A program made the translations under genes and the position numbers. From Prostheceraeus crozeri (taxonomy: Eukaryota; Platyhelminthes; Polycladida; Euryleptidae): DNA of 64,000 nucleotides. The notes below the pieces were generated by a model. It worked only from the letters and a program-made list of their open reading frames with translations, was not told where the DNA came from and did no database searches. The stretch is taken from assembly GCA_907163375.1 (NCBI GenBank), contig CAJQUW010012679.1, positions 372,001 through 436,000 on the forward strand, in the 5' to 3' direction. The first letter of the stretch is position 1. Each line of letters opens with the position of its first letter. Of the stretch, positions 1 to 10,335 are shown in pieces.

Positions 1-310
1 GACATTTTTTGTTGCGAGTCAATCGGACCAGCCGTTCAAAAGTTAGAGCTGTTACAAGATTTTAGGTCGGAGCTCACCTGAAAAAATCCTAAGTGTCAGA
101 GTGACTTTGTATGGACAAAATTTTGAAAATTTTCCAAAGTGTGGCATTTCGACCTGGGACCTTCACCAAAACATTTTTCATCAAATTTCTCTGAACGAGG
201 GGGGGGTCAGTGAAATTTGATGAAAAATGTTTTGGTAAAGGTCCCAGGTCGAAATTCGGAAGTTTTAAATTTTTCAAAATTTTCACCACACTGGAGCTCT
301 CACACTTAGG
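1..310. repeat. Left terminal inverted repeat of Polinton 1 (partial), with fold-back
   Basis: Bases 1-190 match the complement of about 34565-34760. The stretch also folds on itself: about 61-187 and 205-310 are inverted copies around a G-rich centre near 196-206, so one repeat unit is a long imperfect hairpin. The outer end of the repeat lies before the window. Confidence 0.75.
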
Positions 311-1400
311 AATTTTTTCACTTGTGGCATGTTACATGGACATGTGCTGACGGACCAACTTCCCGTGGTCATATGAGAATGGTTCAGGTGTCATATGATA
401 GAGAATGATGAGACGAATCGTTTGCAACAAACCGCATGTCGCTACGATGAATACTTTCGGAGATAGAGCCATTTTAAGTTTTCTTCCGAGAATATATAAA
501 CCCCCGACAACGTAAGTCTGATCACTTCATCGAAAGACGAGGTAAGCGACGGTCGTCGCTCTGAGCTCCCGATATCGGGTGTTTCAAAGGACTCTATCTT
601 TTGAAGTAGGCAAGCTATCTTCTTACTTCAAAGTTTGTATGATAGAGTTTGATAGTGTCTTTACTACTGATAAAATTTTTTAAAAGTAGTATGAGTAGTA
701 AAATGCGGAATTTTTTAAAAATTCTTAATTTTCAGTTTTTTCAAAGTTTTAACATGTAGACTAAGGTTTTCAAGTATGCTGAGTTCAAATCTGCTATCAG
801 ATTTGAAATTTAACTCAGTCTAAGGCAGCTTTGAGGGGTTAGATCCCAGCTACTGATCACTACTTTTGACTCGACGTTGCTGTTACCACTTCGGGGCAGT
901 GACAATGATGTCTTCAGCTGTAAATAGCGGGTATCGGGGAAGATCTCTCACTTCCCTAGTGATCAGTACAAGGCCTTCGGGCTGTCGACGGGATCGAGTG
1001 CCACTCACTACACTCAAATCTATCATTCCTCACTAAGTGTTGATATTATGTTGAATGTTGACTAAGTTGAATGTTGAATAAGTGTTGAATGATGACATTA
1101 TGTTTTAGGCCGTATGCTACATTCAAATCTGCTATCAGATTTGAAATTTAACTAAGTCTAAGGCAGCTTTGAGGGGTTATATCCCAGCTACTGATCAGTA
1201 CCTTTGACTCGGCGTTGCTGTTACCACTTCAGGGCAGTGACAATGATGTCTTCAGCTGTAAATAGCGGGTATCGGGGAAGATCTCTCACTTCCCTAGTGA
1301 TCAGTACAAGACCTTCGGGCTGTCGACGGGATCGAGTGCCACTCACTACACTCAAATCTATCATTCCTCACTAAGTGTTATGCTTTAGGCTGTATGCTAC
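310..1400. other. Leader region of Polinton 1 with TATA box, candidate donor and duplicated block
   Basis: No gene is seen. A TATA box (TATATAAA, about 492-499) is followed by an initiator-like TCACTTCA and then, near 540, by a splice-donor-like GAG/GTAAGC. The rest is the duplicated block at 784-1385. The promoter and donor point toward the ORF at 1401, so this may be a spliced 5' leader, but no acceptor was settled. Confidence 0.4.
784..1385 (+). repeat. Direct repeat, two copies of about 265 bp
   Basis: Copies at about 784-1049 and 1120-1385 differ at only a few positions. Each starts with a perfect hairpin (TTCAAATC, loop TGCTATCA, GATTTGAA) and ends with a shared run of about 50 bases up to CACTAAGTGTT. 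The spacer between them (1050-1119) contains short TGTTGAATG iterations. The hairpin loop shares the 13-mer AATCTGCTATCAG with the repeat modules at 2790, 3265 and 3790. Confidence 0.85.
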
Positions 1401-2459
1401 ATGATTCCAAACTTATACAAATTTCATTATCTTACAGTTAACGATAAAATCGCGGCCATGGTCAATAATGACAAAAATAAGAAATTCCACATTAAAATGT
1501 GTGTATGCGGCCGAATTAACCGCCGAGACGGTCTCAAGGACCACATCAAGAAGGCAGGGGCCGACCACATGGTTATCCTGAGTAGGGTTGCCTGTGTGAA
1601 GTGCAGGGTGCTGTTGGTTGTTGGGCAGGAGGCCGAGTTTTTTTTGAGGCATGGTGAGTGCACAGGAGGGTTGGTGACCGATTTGAGATTTGTGGAGTTG
1701 ATGAATGCTGAGAAGGAGCGAATGTTGGGGAAAGAGGCCAAGAATGTTGTTGAGAATGCTAGTGGGAATGTTGTTGAGAATGCTAGTGGGAATGTTGTTG
1801 AGAATGCTAGTGGGAATGCTGTGGAGAATGAGGTAGAGAATGCTGTGGCCGGTTTGAAGGCTGACAAGTGGCGGAAGAGAGTGTTTGAGAGTGATGATGA
1901 GGATGATGTGGATTTGGATAGGGAGCGAGTGAGGAAGCGTGTGAGGAAGTTGAGCTCTTCGTCGTCGGAGGTATCCAATATTGTTATTAGCGACCCCCCG
2001 CAGAGCTCATCTTCCCCAATAGTGAAGGGTGGTGGGGTACGGAAGCAGTCGGCGCGGTGGGATGAGGACATGGAAAAGAAGCATGTGTCGCAGCAAGCGG
2101 CACATGCTTTGTTGGTTGATCGGTACGAAAGTTTGAAGAAGGTGAATGAGAGAACGTTGAGTGAGTTGAGTGAGCTGAAAATGAAGGAGGTGAAATGTAA
2201 GGAGGTGGCAGATGAGAATATCCGTATGAGGCGTGTTGTGAAAGAGTTGAAGGAGAATGTGCGAGTGTTGGAAGACAAGAATGATGAGCGAGAGAAGAGG
2301 ACGAGTGCTGCAGAGAGGAGAATGGGAGAGGCAGAGTCGAAGTATGAGGAGTTGATGAAGGAGATGAGTGTATTGAGAGCGAGGAATGCTGAGTTGGAGA
2401 GGAGTGTGAGTAGGCAGGGTGATGAGAGAGAGAGTCGTTTGCGAAGTTGGAGCGCATGA
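1401..2459 (+). CDS. Coiled-coil protein with cysteine/histidine-rich N terminus (unknown)
   Basis: This is an open frame of 352 residues from ATG. Residues about 30-90 hold paired cysteines and histidines (CVCG, DHIKKAGADH, CVKC, RHGEC), suggesting one or two zinc-binding modules. Next comes a threefold 8-residue repeat (NVVENASG, about 114-138), an acidic then arginine-rich stretch (about 160-185) that could be a nuclear localisation signal, a serine tract, and a long charged heptad-like coiled coil from about 235 to the end. I recognise no family. The opposite strand is also open over this span, but it is only serine/phenylalanine-rich antisense. The gene sits in the accessory end of Polinton 1, so it may be captured cargo. 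Its function is unknown. Confidence 0.55.
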   Translation: MIPNLYKFHYLTVNDKIAAMVNNDKNKKFHIKMCVCGRINRRDGLKDHIKKAGADHMVILSRVACVKCRVLLVVGQEAEFFLRHGECTGGLVTDLRFVELMNAEKERMLGKEAKNVVENASGNVVENASGNVVENASGNAVENEVENAVAGLKADKWRKRVFESDDEDDVDLDRERVRKRVRKLSSSSSEVSNIVISDPPQSSSSPIVKGGGVRKQSARWDEDMEKKHVSQQAAHALLVDRYESLKKVNERTLSELSELKMKEVKCKEVADENIRMRRVVKELKENVRVLEDKNDEREKRTSAAERRMGEAESKYEELMKEMSVLRARNAELERSVSRQGDERESRLRSWSA

Positions 2460-2690
2460 GGAATGAGTGGAATCGTGTGAATGAGGACAGAATGTTTGAG
2501 TTCCACATCCCTATTCGGGATAACCATCTGGACGGTCAAGTCCTCGTCAACTAAAGCCTGGACGAGAGCATAATCTGCTATAATGGTCATCCGACTAAGA
2601 AGTGCCTACATGCCACAATCAGAATGCGCGGCCATTTACAAAAATTTTCAATCAGGAAGCCCGCGAGACTGCCAAAGGATGACTAACTTG

Positions 2691-2750
2691 GTAAGTGAAA
2701 AGTAAATAAGATAGTATATCCTATTCTAATACATATCATTTTCATTGCAG
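2691..2750 (+). other. Candidate 60-bp intron
   Basis: A strong donor (G/GTAAGTG) is followed by an A/T-rich tract with a CTAAT branch-like site and a TTTTCATTGCAG acceptor. It lies downstream of the 1401-2459 ORF and may belong to the 3' part of that transcript. Confidence 0.5.
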
Positions 2751-2789
2751 ATCTTTTCCCTGCCTTCACCACCCCATCACGTTACTCCC

Positions 2790-2950
2790 CAGAACGAACC
2801 ATCGGCTCTCTTAAGGGCCACCTAGGGGCAAGACATGATAGAACCTCCACGCGGTTTGCCCTGGGCAGTCTTCGGACTGGCGAATACTATCATTAAGTTG
2901 AATCTGCTATCAGTCAACTTGAACGTTGCGTCGCGTTAGAGGGGTATATA
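2790..2950 (+). promoter_or_regulatory. Repeat module copy 1 plus TATA promoter
   Basis: The module of about 137 bp (2790-2926) is the first of three near-identical copies. It contains the inverted repeat AAGTTGA/TCAACTT around TCTGCTATCAG. A TATA box (TATATAAA near 2945) follows, and then TCATTT initiator-like motifs before the ATG at 2984. Confidence 0.6.
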
Positions 2951-2983
2951 AACCACTGCCTCTCATTTCATTTCATTTCAATC

Positions 2984-3250
2984 ATGCAGACGCCGAACAG
3001 TCAAGTCAGCTCTCCTCGCGGACCTCAGTTAAGGCCGCGAAATTTATTTGAGGAATTTGTCAGGCTAGAGGAGCAAGACAGAGTCCACAATAATCTTGCT
3101 CGCATTGGCAATCCGATGACAGCAACTGTTGTCAATCCAACGGAATGGCGCTACATTCCACTTTTCAGCCATGTGCCAATTAGCGTGGAAGTCGACACTG
3201 CTACCAAAGAGAGAGTCAAAGACTCTCTCAGCAGAATTGGTAGGCTGTAA
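2984..3250 (+). CDS. Small unknown Polinton 1 protein (88 aa)
   Basis: This is a short charged ORF beginning MQTPNSQ. It starts about 35 nt downstream of a TATA box and initiator-like TCATTT repeats, and this context is the main support for it being expressed. No signal peptide, membrane segment or known motif is seen. The middle contains NPTEWRYIPLFSHVPI, which may be a folded core. The repeat module that precedes it also precedes the next small ORF, so the two look like separate expression cassettes under related control. Function unknown. Confidence 0.45.
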   Translation: MQTPNSQVSSPRGPQLRPRNLFEEFVRLEEQDRVHNNLARIGNPMTATVVNPTEWRYIPLFSHVPISVEVDTATKERVKDSLSRIGRL

Positions 3251-3264
3251 GATGACGTTACTCC

Positions 3265-3475
3265 CGAGAACGAACCACCGGCTCTCTTAAGGGCCACCAT
3301 GGGGCAAGATTTGATAGAACCTCCTCGCGGTTTGCCCTGGGCAGTCTTCAGACTGGCGAATACTATCATTAAGTTGAATCTGCTATCAGTCAACTTGAAC
3401 GTTATGCAGTCGATTGCTATCCCTGAAGCATTCTGATTCGCTGTTGAGCAATTCATTGTTGAAAACCCTATATAA
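3265..3475 (+). promoter_or_regulatory. Repeat module copy 2 plus TATA promoter
   Basis: The second module copy spans about 3265-3403. It is followed by a TATA box (TATATAA, 3469-3475) and a TCATTC initiator-like motif near 3498, just before the ATG at 3517. The 20 bases after the module (CAGTCGATTGCTATCCCTG) recur in the tandem repeat at 4269-4667. Confidence 0.6.
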
Positions 3476-3516
3476 GCCAGAAGATTGTAGCGCTTCTCAT
3501 TCAATTTCAAGTCACG

Positions 3517-3771
3517 ATGGAAGCAACATCTACTAGCAGCATTCCCGTCTTCATCGATGAAGACAACGCCATTCCCGAGTTCGTCATCCTCGACGAGTGG
3601 GATGAAGAGGATGATAAGAAGGGGAAGATCGAGAAGATCGTTTGGACGGATGGGGTGTGGACTCCAAATACCACCCGCATCCGAAAGGTTCCAGATGCAC
3701 CAGCACGACCTAGGCGGTATAGGGTCTATGAGAACCTAACCGTCATACCCATTGACTATTCCAGCCAATAG
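3517..3771 (+). CDS. Small acidic unknown Polinton 1 protein (84 aa)
   Basis: The ORF begins MEATSTSSIP. It has an acidic first half (FIDEDN, LDEWDEEDD) and a basic second half (RIRKVPDAPARPRRYR). The start is chosen because it lies about 42 nt behind a TATA box and 19 nt behind an initiator-like TCATTC. No family was recognised. Charge-split small proteins of this type often bind nucleic acid or partner proteins, but that is inference. A third module copy follows at once (3790), with no clear ORF after it. Confidence 0.45.
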   Translation: MEATSTSSIPVFIDEDNAIPEFVILDEWDEEDDKKGKIEKIVWTDGVWTPNTTRIRKVPDAPARPRRYRVYENLTVIPIDYSSQ

Positions 3772-3789
3772 TCAACTTAATTCACACCC

Positions 3790-3930
3790 CGAGAACGAAC
3801 CATCGGCTCTCTTAAGGGCCACCATGGGGCAAGACATGATAGAACCTCCACGCGGTTTGCCCTGGGCAGTCTTCGGACTGGCGAATACTATCATTAAGTT
3901 GAATCTGCTATCAGTCAACTTGAACGTTGC
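3790..3930 (+). repeat. Repeat module copy 3
   Basis: This is the third near-identical copy of the module seen at 2790 and 3265, including the AATCTGCTATCAG inverted repeat. Unlike the other two it is not followed by an evident TATA box and ORF. The stretch up to 4270 holds no gene that I can support. Confidence 0.75.
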
Positions 3931-4268
3931 AAATGAAGTTCGGTGTAATACTTCCTTTCGACGGGCGTTCCTGTAAAGGGCGGCGGTGAAACCCGTAGCT
4001 ATGTATACCGCAAGGGACATTCGGCAATGGTAAATCTTGTTTAACCTCTCTGCGTCATGTTTGCAAGTGATTGCCTCTGTCTCAACGTAGTATGCATTCG
4101 CGCCAGGGCAACATTTAGCCAACTGTCGAAGGTTGCCTAAAACTTTCCATTGCATACGTTATGAGAAAAATGAGTTCTACCTGTCTCTATCAATGAGACG
4201 AATTGATGAATGGAATGAAATGGGAGGACACTCACGGGCCACACGCAACATAACACACTTCTCTCTTC

Positions 4269-4667
4269 CGTAGTCTAACAAGCTGTTTACACATGGATCG
4301 CAGTCGATTGCTATCCCTGTATCAGGAGTGCAAGCTATCTTAATTTTATTTGACACTATTTCAGCTATCATCGCCCATATGAAATGTTTTAAGATTTACA
4401 AGTTAGACTAAGCGTGCTACTATTTCCAAATGAAAAAGTATACATGGTTAAATCATCCACTTAATCCCATCCGTAGTCTAACAAGCTCTTTACACATGGA
4501 TCGCAGTCGATTGCTATCCCTGTATCAGAAGTGTAAGCTATCTTAATTTTTATTTGACACTATTTTTCTATCATCATCGCCCATATGAAATGTTATAAGA
4601 TTTACAAGTTAGACTAAGCGTGCTACTATTTCCAAATGAAAAAGTATACATGGTTAAATCATCCACT
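4269..4667. repeat. Tandem duplication, two units of about 200 bp
   Basis: Units at about 4269-4460 and 4471-4667 share nearly the whole sequence from GTAGTCTAACAAGCT to AAATCATCCACT. The second unit overlaps the 3' end of the minus-strand ORF at 4654-5142, so that gene's tail may have been duplicated together with its flank. Confidence 0.8.
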
Positions 4668-5142
4668 GAAGCCCCTCAAGTAAGTCAGTATGAAAGCAAA
4701 GATAATACGAAAAAAGGTCTTCATCGTCAATATCGTCCCAGAGTCTGGCTTCACATAGATAACAAAAACAGTTCAGTTGCTTTAATCGTTCTTCCACTGC
4801 GAGCCTCACTTTGTCAATATACTCCCACTCCGCCATAGTTCGTGGCTGGGAGTTAGGGGTGTACCACTCCCATAATTGGTGGAGGAATTTGGTGCTGGTG
4901 ATCTCCATCACATCGTCAGTATCGTACTGGAGATACTTCCACCTCACGCCTGTTAAGTCGGGACACTCCTTCTCACATACACTCTCTTCGTCGTCCGCTG
5001 GCAATGACAACTTTCTGATATTGTCCAGTCGGTACACCTTCTCTACCTTTCCCTTCGTTGGAGCGTTTGGTGCAACGAGCGCCTTTGGTGTTGAGCATGG
5101 AGAAGAGAATTTTGTGTTTGGTGTTGTGTGAGGGCTTGTCAT
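4654..5142 (-). CDS. Unknown Polinton 1 protein (162 aa)
   Basis: The ORF begins MTSPHTTPN with a Ser/Thr/Pro-rich, probably disordered first 35 residues. A compact acidic region rich in Trp, Tyr and Leu follows, with a CFCYLC pair near residue 127. There is no membrane segment or signal peptide. It is divergent to the PolB gene, with about 275 bp between the ORF and the candidate PolB start, so the two could share a bidirectional promoter region. No family was recognised. Confidence 0.5.
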   Translation of the reverse strand: MTSPHTTPNTKFSSPCSTPKALVAPNAPTKGKVEKVYRLDNIRKLSLPADDEESVCEKECPDLTGVRWKYLQYDTDDVMEITSTKFLHQLWEWYTPNSQPRTMAEWEYIDKVRLAVEERLKQLNCFCYLCEARLWDDIDDEDLFSYYLCFHTDLLEGLQWMI

Positions 5143-5486
5143 GTTGACTGTGAATAATAACTTTGAAATGTTTTCTAATTCTTAAGTATCAACAAACAAC
5201 CAATCAGATTGAACAGCCAATGAATGATGAATATGAAAGTATATATGTAAAGTGACATTCGTGTCATTTCACTCTGTCTTTGTGACATATAAGTGAAGTG
5301 TTCTCTGGCGAATTCTATATTTGAGGCGTACAAGTGAACTGCTCTCTCGTGAATTCCAAATTTGAGTGAAGTCTCTATCTTGTTAAAGTATCATCCTTAA
5401 ACTTGATTTCGTTGAAATGGTAAGTTGAAAATTTCTTCACTCATCTCCCTCAAACGTGTGGCTAATAGCATCTTCCTAAATTTCAG
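5143..5486 (+). promoter_or_regulatory. Candidate PolB promoter, leader and start-codon intron
   Basis: An A/T-rich TATA-like stretch lies near 5240 (GTATATATG), followed by an initiator-like TCATTTCACTC near 5263. A candidate intron runs 5420-5486. Its donor GTAAGT directly follows an ATG at 5417-5419, and its acceptor TTTCAG precedes GCATCAACTTC. The same ATG/GTAAGT then CAG/GCATC arrangement recurs in the minus-strand gene near 16110 and 34148. Confidence 0.5.
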
Positions 5487-8400
5487 GCATCAACTTCATC
5501 ACCAACGCCCTCCCTTCTCGAGGAAAGTTTAGAGTTATTGAGTCAAAGTAGGTTGTAACAATACACTGAGACTTGAACAGAGATGATAGAATGATTTCTC
5601 TTTCAGGTGATGTGAGTTCCAGCTCAGGACTCTCGCGACAAGGCAACGAGTGGGAATGGGCCGACTGCGGACATATGTTTACAAGGAAGCACAGTCTCCT
5701 TCGACACATCAAACAACGTGTGTGTCAACGCAAAGCGGCGTCAATCTCCGGAGGTGAAGTTGATTCTGACGATGACATCTCCTTTCCTTGCGATTTGTGC
5801 CCTCTTTCTTTTGATAGTCACTTTCAGCGATCTTCGCACAGACTTCAACACACGCATGCAAATGATCACTACACCAACGGCACATCTACCATCTCCCTAA
5901 TTAATGTTTCACATAATAATTTAGTACGCGACTACTGCATGGAGTCCAATACTCAAATAGTAGATTTTCCTGAGTGGCTCCTTCAAAATTCTAACATTAT
6001 CGAAGCGCTCTTCAACAATTTAGACAATTTTAGAATGAAGGCGCTCATCTACCTTAAACTAAAATATATTAAGATAGATTTTCAAACGGGTCAAGTGACG
6101 GAGAGAATACAGTTTAATGTTCCTTCCTCTTCCGCAACTGAAGTTGTAGATTGCGAGTCTTGGCTAAATTTTCACATTCAATGTTTAAAATCAAATGTAG
6201 ATAAATTCAATCAACGCGACAGCACTCTCATTTTTGATGGTGTGGACTCAGCCATATTCAAAATTTCCCTATTAGAAAGTCATGCAGCTCGAGGCACATT
6301 TAAACTATCAAAAACGTTGTATAATAAGAAAGCTGTCATCAATGTCGATTGTAAATCACAGTGTTTCAAATATGCAGTCCTATCCATCCTTCACTATAAT
6401 GATATCAACGCGAATCGAAATCATACCTATAGCTATAGACAGTGGGAGGATGAACTAGACTTTGAAGGTTGTGATAGTAACAACATGAAAATCAAAGATG
6501 TAGAAACGTTCGAAAAACATAATAAGATTAAAATTGTCGTTCACGTGTGGGAGAAGGGGTTGAAGGGTGCCCGCTATAATTCACGTTCAACTTGTTATGA
6601 ACGTGTAGTCAACCTCTTATTAGTAAAACAAGATGATAGCGAGGAATGGCACTACTGTGGTATTCCCAAAATCTCTCGCTTGTACACTCACTTGGGGCAC
6701 TCTAAAAGAGGTGAACATTTTGTATGCGACCGCTGCATCCGCTCCTTTTGGAGTAAAGATAAATTTGAAACTCACTATGAATGGTGCAAGCGAGGTAAAT
6801 TACAAATGGAACACATGCCCAAAGATAAAATATTTTCACATAGGGATAATGGTGACGAATTAAGTCCCCTGCGTGTCATTTACGCAGACATAGAATGCTA
6901 CATTGATGATATCATCCACAAGCCAGCAGCCATATCCTGCTATGAAGTATGGCATGACCACTTTAGGAATAGACAAAACAAAATGCATACTTGGCAAGGT
7001 GAGGATTGTATTTACCAATTCCTACAATTCCTCGAACAGGCTGTAAAATTTCAACAATCATATGATTCCCAATTGCAGCGTAAGTCACTACATATGTCAG
7101 ATGAAGACAAACAGAAATTTGAAAGTTGCACATCGTGCCCTAAATGTCATAAAACGTTTGATGATGATAAAATTAAGAAAGTGCGTGATCATGATCACAT
7201 TACTGGTAAATTTAGAAACGCACTCTGCTCCAAATGTAACTTTTCACTTAGGTTGAGACGTCGTGTACTACCCGTCATTTTTCATAACTTTAAGGGCTAT
7301 GACAGTCATATGCTCATAAAAGGAGGGTTGAGCCAGATGAAATCGTGGCAGTTTAATGTAATAGCGCAAACGAGAGAAAAATTCATGGCAATGACAGCAA
7401 AAGTACCAGTTGATAAAACTAAAGAAAATAAGACATTCTTCTTCGAAATAAAATTTTTAGATTCATTTCAATTCATGTCAGCGTTACTAGCTTCTCTCGT
7501 TCATAATCTCAAGTTTCTTCCCCATAGTCAAACTTTGAAGAAACACTATCCAAACTTAACGGATGAAATAATCACTCGCAAAGGAGTCTTTCCCTATGCG
7601 TATTTTAGCTCAATGTCAAGATTGTCCAGTAGAAGATTATGAACATGCTTAAGAGGCATGGTTAAAATTTGAATGTAAAACGTTTGGCGATTATATGATC
7701 GCTTACTTAGAATTAGATGTCATTTTGCTGGCTGATGTCTTTCAGGAATTTCGACGAGTGGCATTAGAAGAAGACAAATTAGATCCTGTCCACTTTGTCA
7801 GTCTACCAGCCATGTCCTTTAAATCAGCCTTTAAAATGACTGGTGAGACCATTCATCTCTTACAAGACCCGGAGATGTATAATATATTTGAGCGCGGAAT
7901 ACGCGGTGGTCTCACATTTGTAAATAGACATCATATAAAATCTGAAACAGTGGGTGATGATCATATCCACCTAAAGTACTATGACCAAAATAATTTATAT
8001 GGCAGTTCACTGTCTAAACCACTACCTCATTCCGAGTTTAGTTGGTTAAATCAAAATGAGCTTGAGTATTACTCCAACCCTTCAAACATACTGAATATTC
8101 CAGATGAAGGTGATTGGGGATATTATTTTGAAGTGGATTTGATTTATCCAAATAGTATTAAAAATAAAACTGCTGATTTCCCACTCGCACCTGAATCTGG
8201 TGAAGTGACTGAAGATATGTTTTCACCATTCATGTCACAATTTCATAATAACTCAACAGAGTGTGGACAGCCAAGGTACAAACCATGCCGCAAACTTTTG
8301 CTCACCCAATATGATAAGAAAAATTATCTTGTGCACTTCTGCATACTAAAATTCTATTTAGAAATGGGCATGCTTCTAAAGTCAGTTCACCGCATTATCA

Positions 8401-9328
8401 AATTTAGACAGATAGCCTTCCTCAAACCCTACATAGATAGTAACAGTCAAAAACGTGCACTCGCCCAAAATAATTTTGAAAAGTATTTTTATAAATATAA
8501 GAATAACAGTCTTTTCGGAAAGACCATGGAGGATGTTAGAAAACGTATGAACTACAAACTAGTCGTTGATGAACAAAAATATCACAAATTGACCTCATCA
8601 CCTCTTTTCATTGATAGAGACATCATCGATGAGGATCTTGTAGGTGTTAAAATGATAAAATCTGAAGTTGAGTTGTGCAAACCCATCTATATTGGGCGAG
8701 CCGTTTTAGATTATTCCAAGCTTGAAATGTATCAACTCTTCTACAAAATATTAAAACCATGCCCTCTCGTAAAAGAGGTTCGTTTGTTGGGTGGTGATAC
8801 AGTTTCTTTTTAGGAATTACCACTCAAAAAGATTTAAATTTTAATGAAGTAGGTAAGTCATTAGAAAAATATTTCGACGAATCTAACTACAATCCCACTC
8901 ATCCACTCTATTCCATACAGAATAAAGCCAAACTTGGTTGTTTTAAGGATGAAACAGTAGGAAAGGAAATAGATGAAATGATTCTCCTCCGTCCTAAAAT
9001 GTATTCCATGAAATTAAAAGAATGTGCAGATAGTATTAAGCGTGCTAAAGGTATATCAAAATCCATTGTTCACAAAATGAAACATCGGTCCTATAAGAAG
9101 GCCTATGAAAATAAAACTATAACGTTTGTCAATATGACAATCTTAAAATCTCAAGTTCATACTGTGAAAACGCACACGTTCAAGAAACGAGCACTTTCAG
9201 CATGGGAAGATAAGAGGTGTTGGATAGGTCATAACACATCTCTTCCACATGGACATCCTGACACAAACATACCTCCACCCAAAAGAATAAAACTCACGCT
9301 ACCACATTCAGGAGATGTATTGACATAA
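5417..9328 (+). pseudogene. polB: Polinton 1 protein-primed DNA polymerase B region (broken)
   Basis: This is a family B, protein-primed type replicative DNA polymerase. In order there are N-terminal zinc-finger-like cysteines, a central CFKYAVLSIL segment typical of Maverick polymerases, another zinc-binding stretch (CDRCIRSFW), the exonuclease motif YADIECY, a further zinc module (CPKCHKTF with HDHITGKFRN), palm motif A (YDQNNLYGSS), the NNSLFGKT region and the palm C area (GGDTVSF). The region is in about three or four pieces, so it is a fossil. It would copy the linear element from its terminal repeats. Candidate introns lie at its 5' end. A poly(A) signal follows at 9487, facing the convergent capsid gene. 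Confidence 0.85.
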
Positions 9329-9486
9329 TCAACTTTAACTCAGTATTTTGATGTTGCTTTTTGTAGATATACATGGTTGTTTTATGTATCGCATGAGATC
9401 GTTTCTTCCTTGTGAATATATGCCTACAGTCAGCTCATTCCCCCTATATCTGTGAAAAGACTTTTTCATATACATATTTTTATTTC

Positions 9487-9492
9487 AATAAA
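9487..9492 (+). terminator. Poly(A) signal after PolB
   Basis: AATAAA lies about 160 bp after the last PolB frame, in the short gap before the convergent capsid gene. Confidence 0.5.
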
Positions 9493-9554
9493 CATATCAC
9501 AATGACTTCACTTTGTTTTCCGAAACACTAAAGTTACGAGGGATTTAGTATCTT

Positions 9555-10335
9555 TCACATGGATGCACTCTTGTAAGCCATTGGTAATTTTGATAGCAAT
9601 AGAGGGTATAGTTTGTTTGACGACGGGATGATAAAAATAGATTCAAGGATCTTCTCGACTATTCCATATGAAGCGTCTTTATCATGAATGAAATCGCGTA
9701 AAATGTATTCTTTTTTCTCACCAACAGAAATAGGTAGAATCAAATCACTTTGAATGTAAAGGTGCTGTTCATGTTTATCAAGTGTCATTGGTGAGTAAAA
9801 ACTTTGACTGTCTAAAGAAGTCTAAATTCAGCGGACCATATAGCTGACATACTCTACTATCTTTAATCATAGCAGATCGCTTTACAAAGCTACTGTTTGT
9901 TTCAACATCAAATTTTCCTGCTTCATCTCTGTACCATCCCATGGCTTCCATATGACTTTTTTGTGCTGCTGGATGAAACTGTGATACATGATTGAAATAT
10001 GATTTATAGGGATAATCGCTTTGACCACCTTCCACCTGCTGCTCTCCAATCGTTAGAGAAACATCACGAAGTAATGTAGTCAATGGTAAATTGTTCAGTC
10101 CAACTTTATGTGCATCGTCAATAGCAGTTCCATCTGCTTGCTGAATTCTAAACCTCAAATCAACCATCGCATAACTCAAATCTATGTAGTCATCACTACC
10201 ACCAGGAATAACAAATTCAATGGGGCCAGCATTCTCAGCTGTTCGAGGATGATAATCTACAATACTTGAACTAAGAATATCTGTCTGTATGGCTTGTTGA
10301 TCAAACAAACAAAACCCGGAAGTTTTACACTCCAT
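9555..10335 (-). pseudogene. Polinton 1 hexon-like major capsid protein region (broken)
   Basis: The start resembles the capsid proteins annotated in animal genomes as F54H12.2-like. It has CLFDQQ, then GPIEFVIPG and DDYIDLSYAMVDLRFRI, a pattern typical of adintovirus and Polinton double jelly-roll capsid proteins. It would form the virion shell. The region is shorter than the roughly 400-450 residues usual for the family and is in about two pieces, so it is treated as a fossil. It directly follows the core-like gene on the same strand and ends facing PolB. Confidence 0.75.

Noticed and set aside
1427-2590. 387-residue minus-strand ORF opposite the 1401-2459 gene
   Set aside because: Its protein is only Ser/Phe/Thr-rich and follows from the purine-rich coding strand. 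The plus strand has Cys/His motifs, a repeat and a coiled coil.
4620-5131. Plus-strand ORFs of 72 and 106 residues
   Set aside because: Antisense to the 162-residue gene and to the tandem duplication; no motif or promoter.
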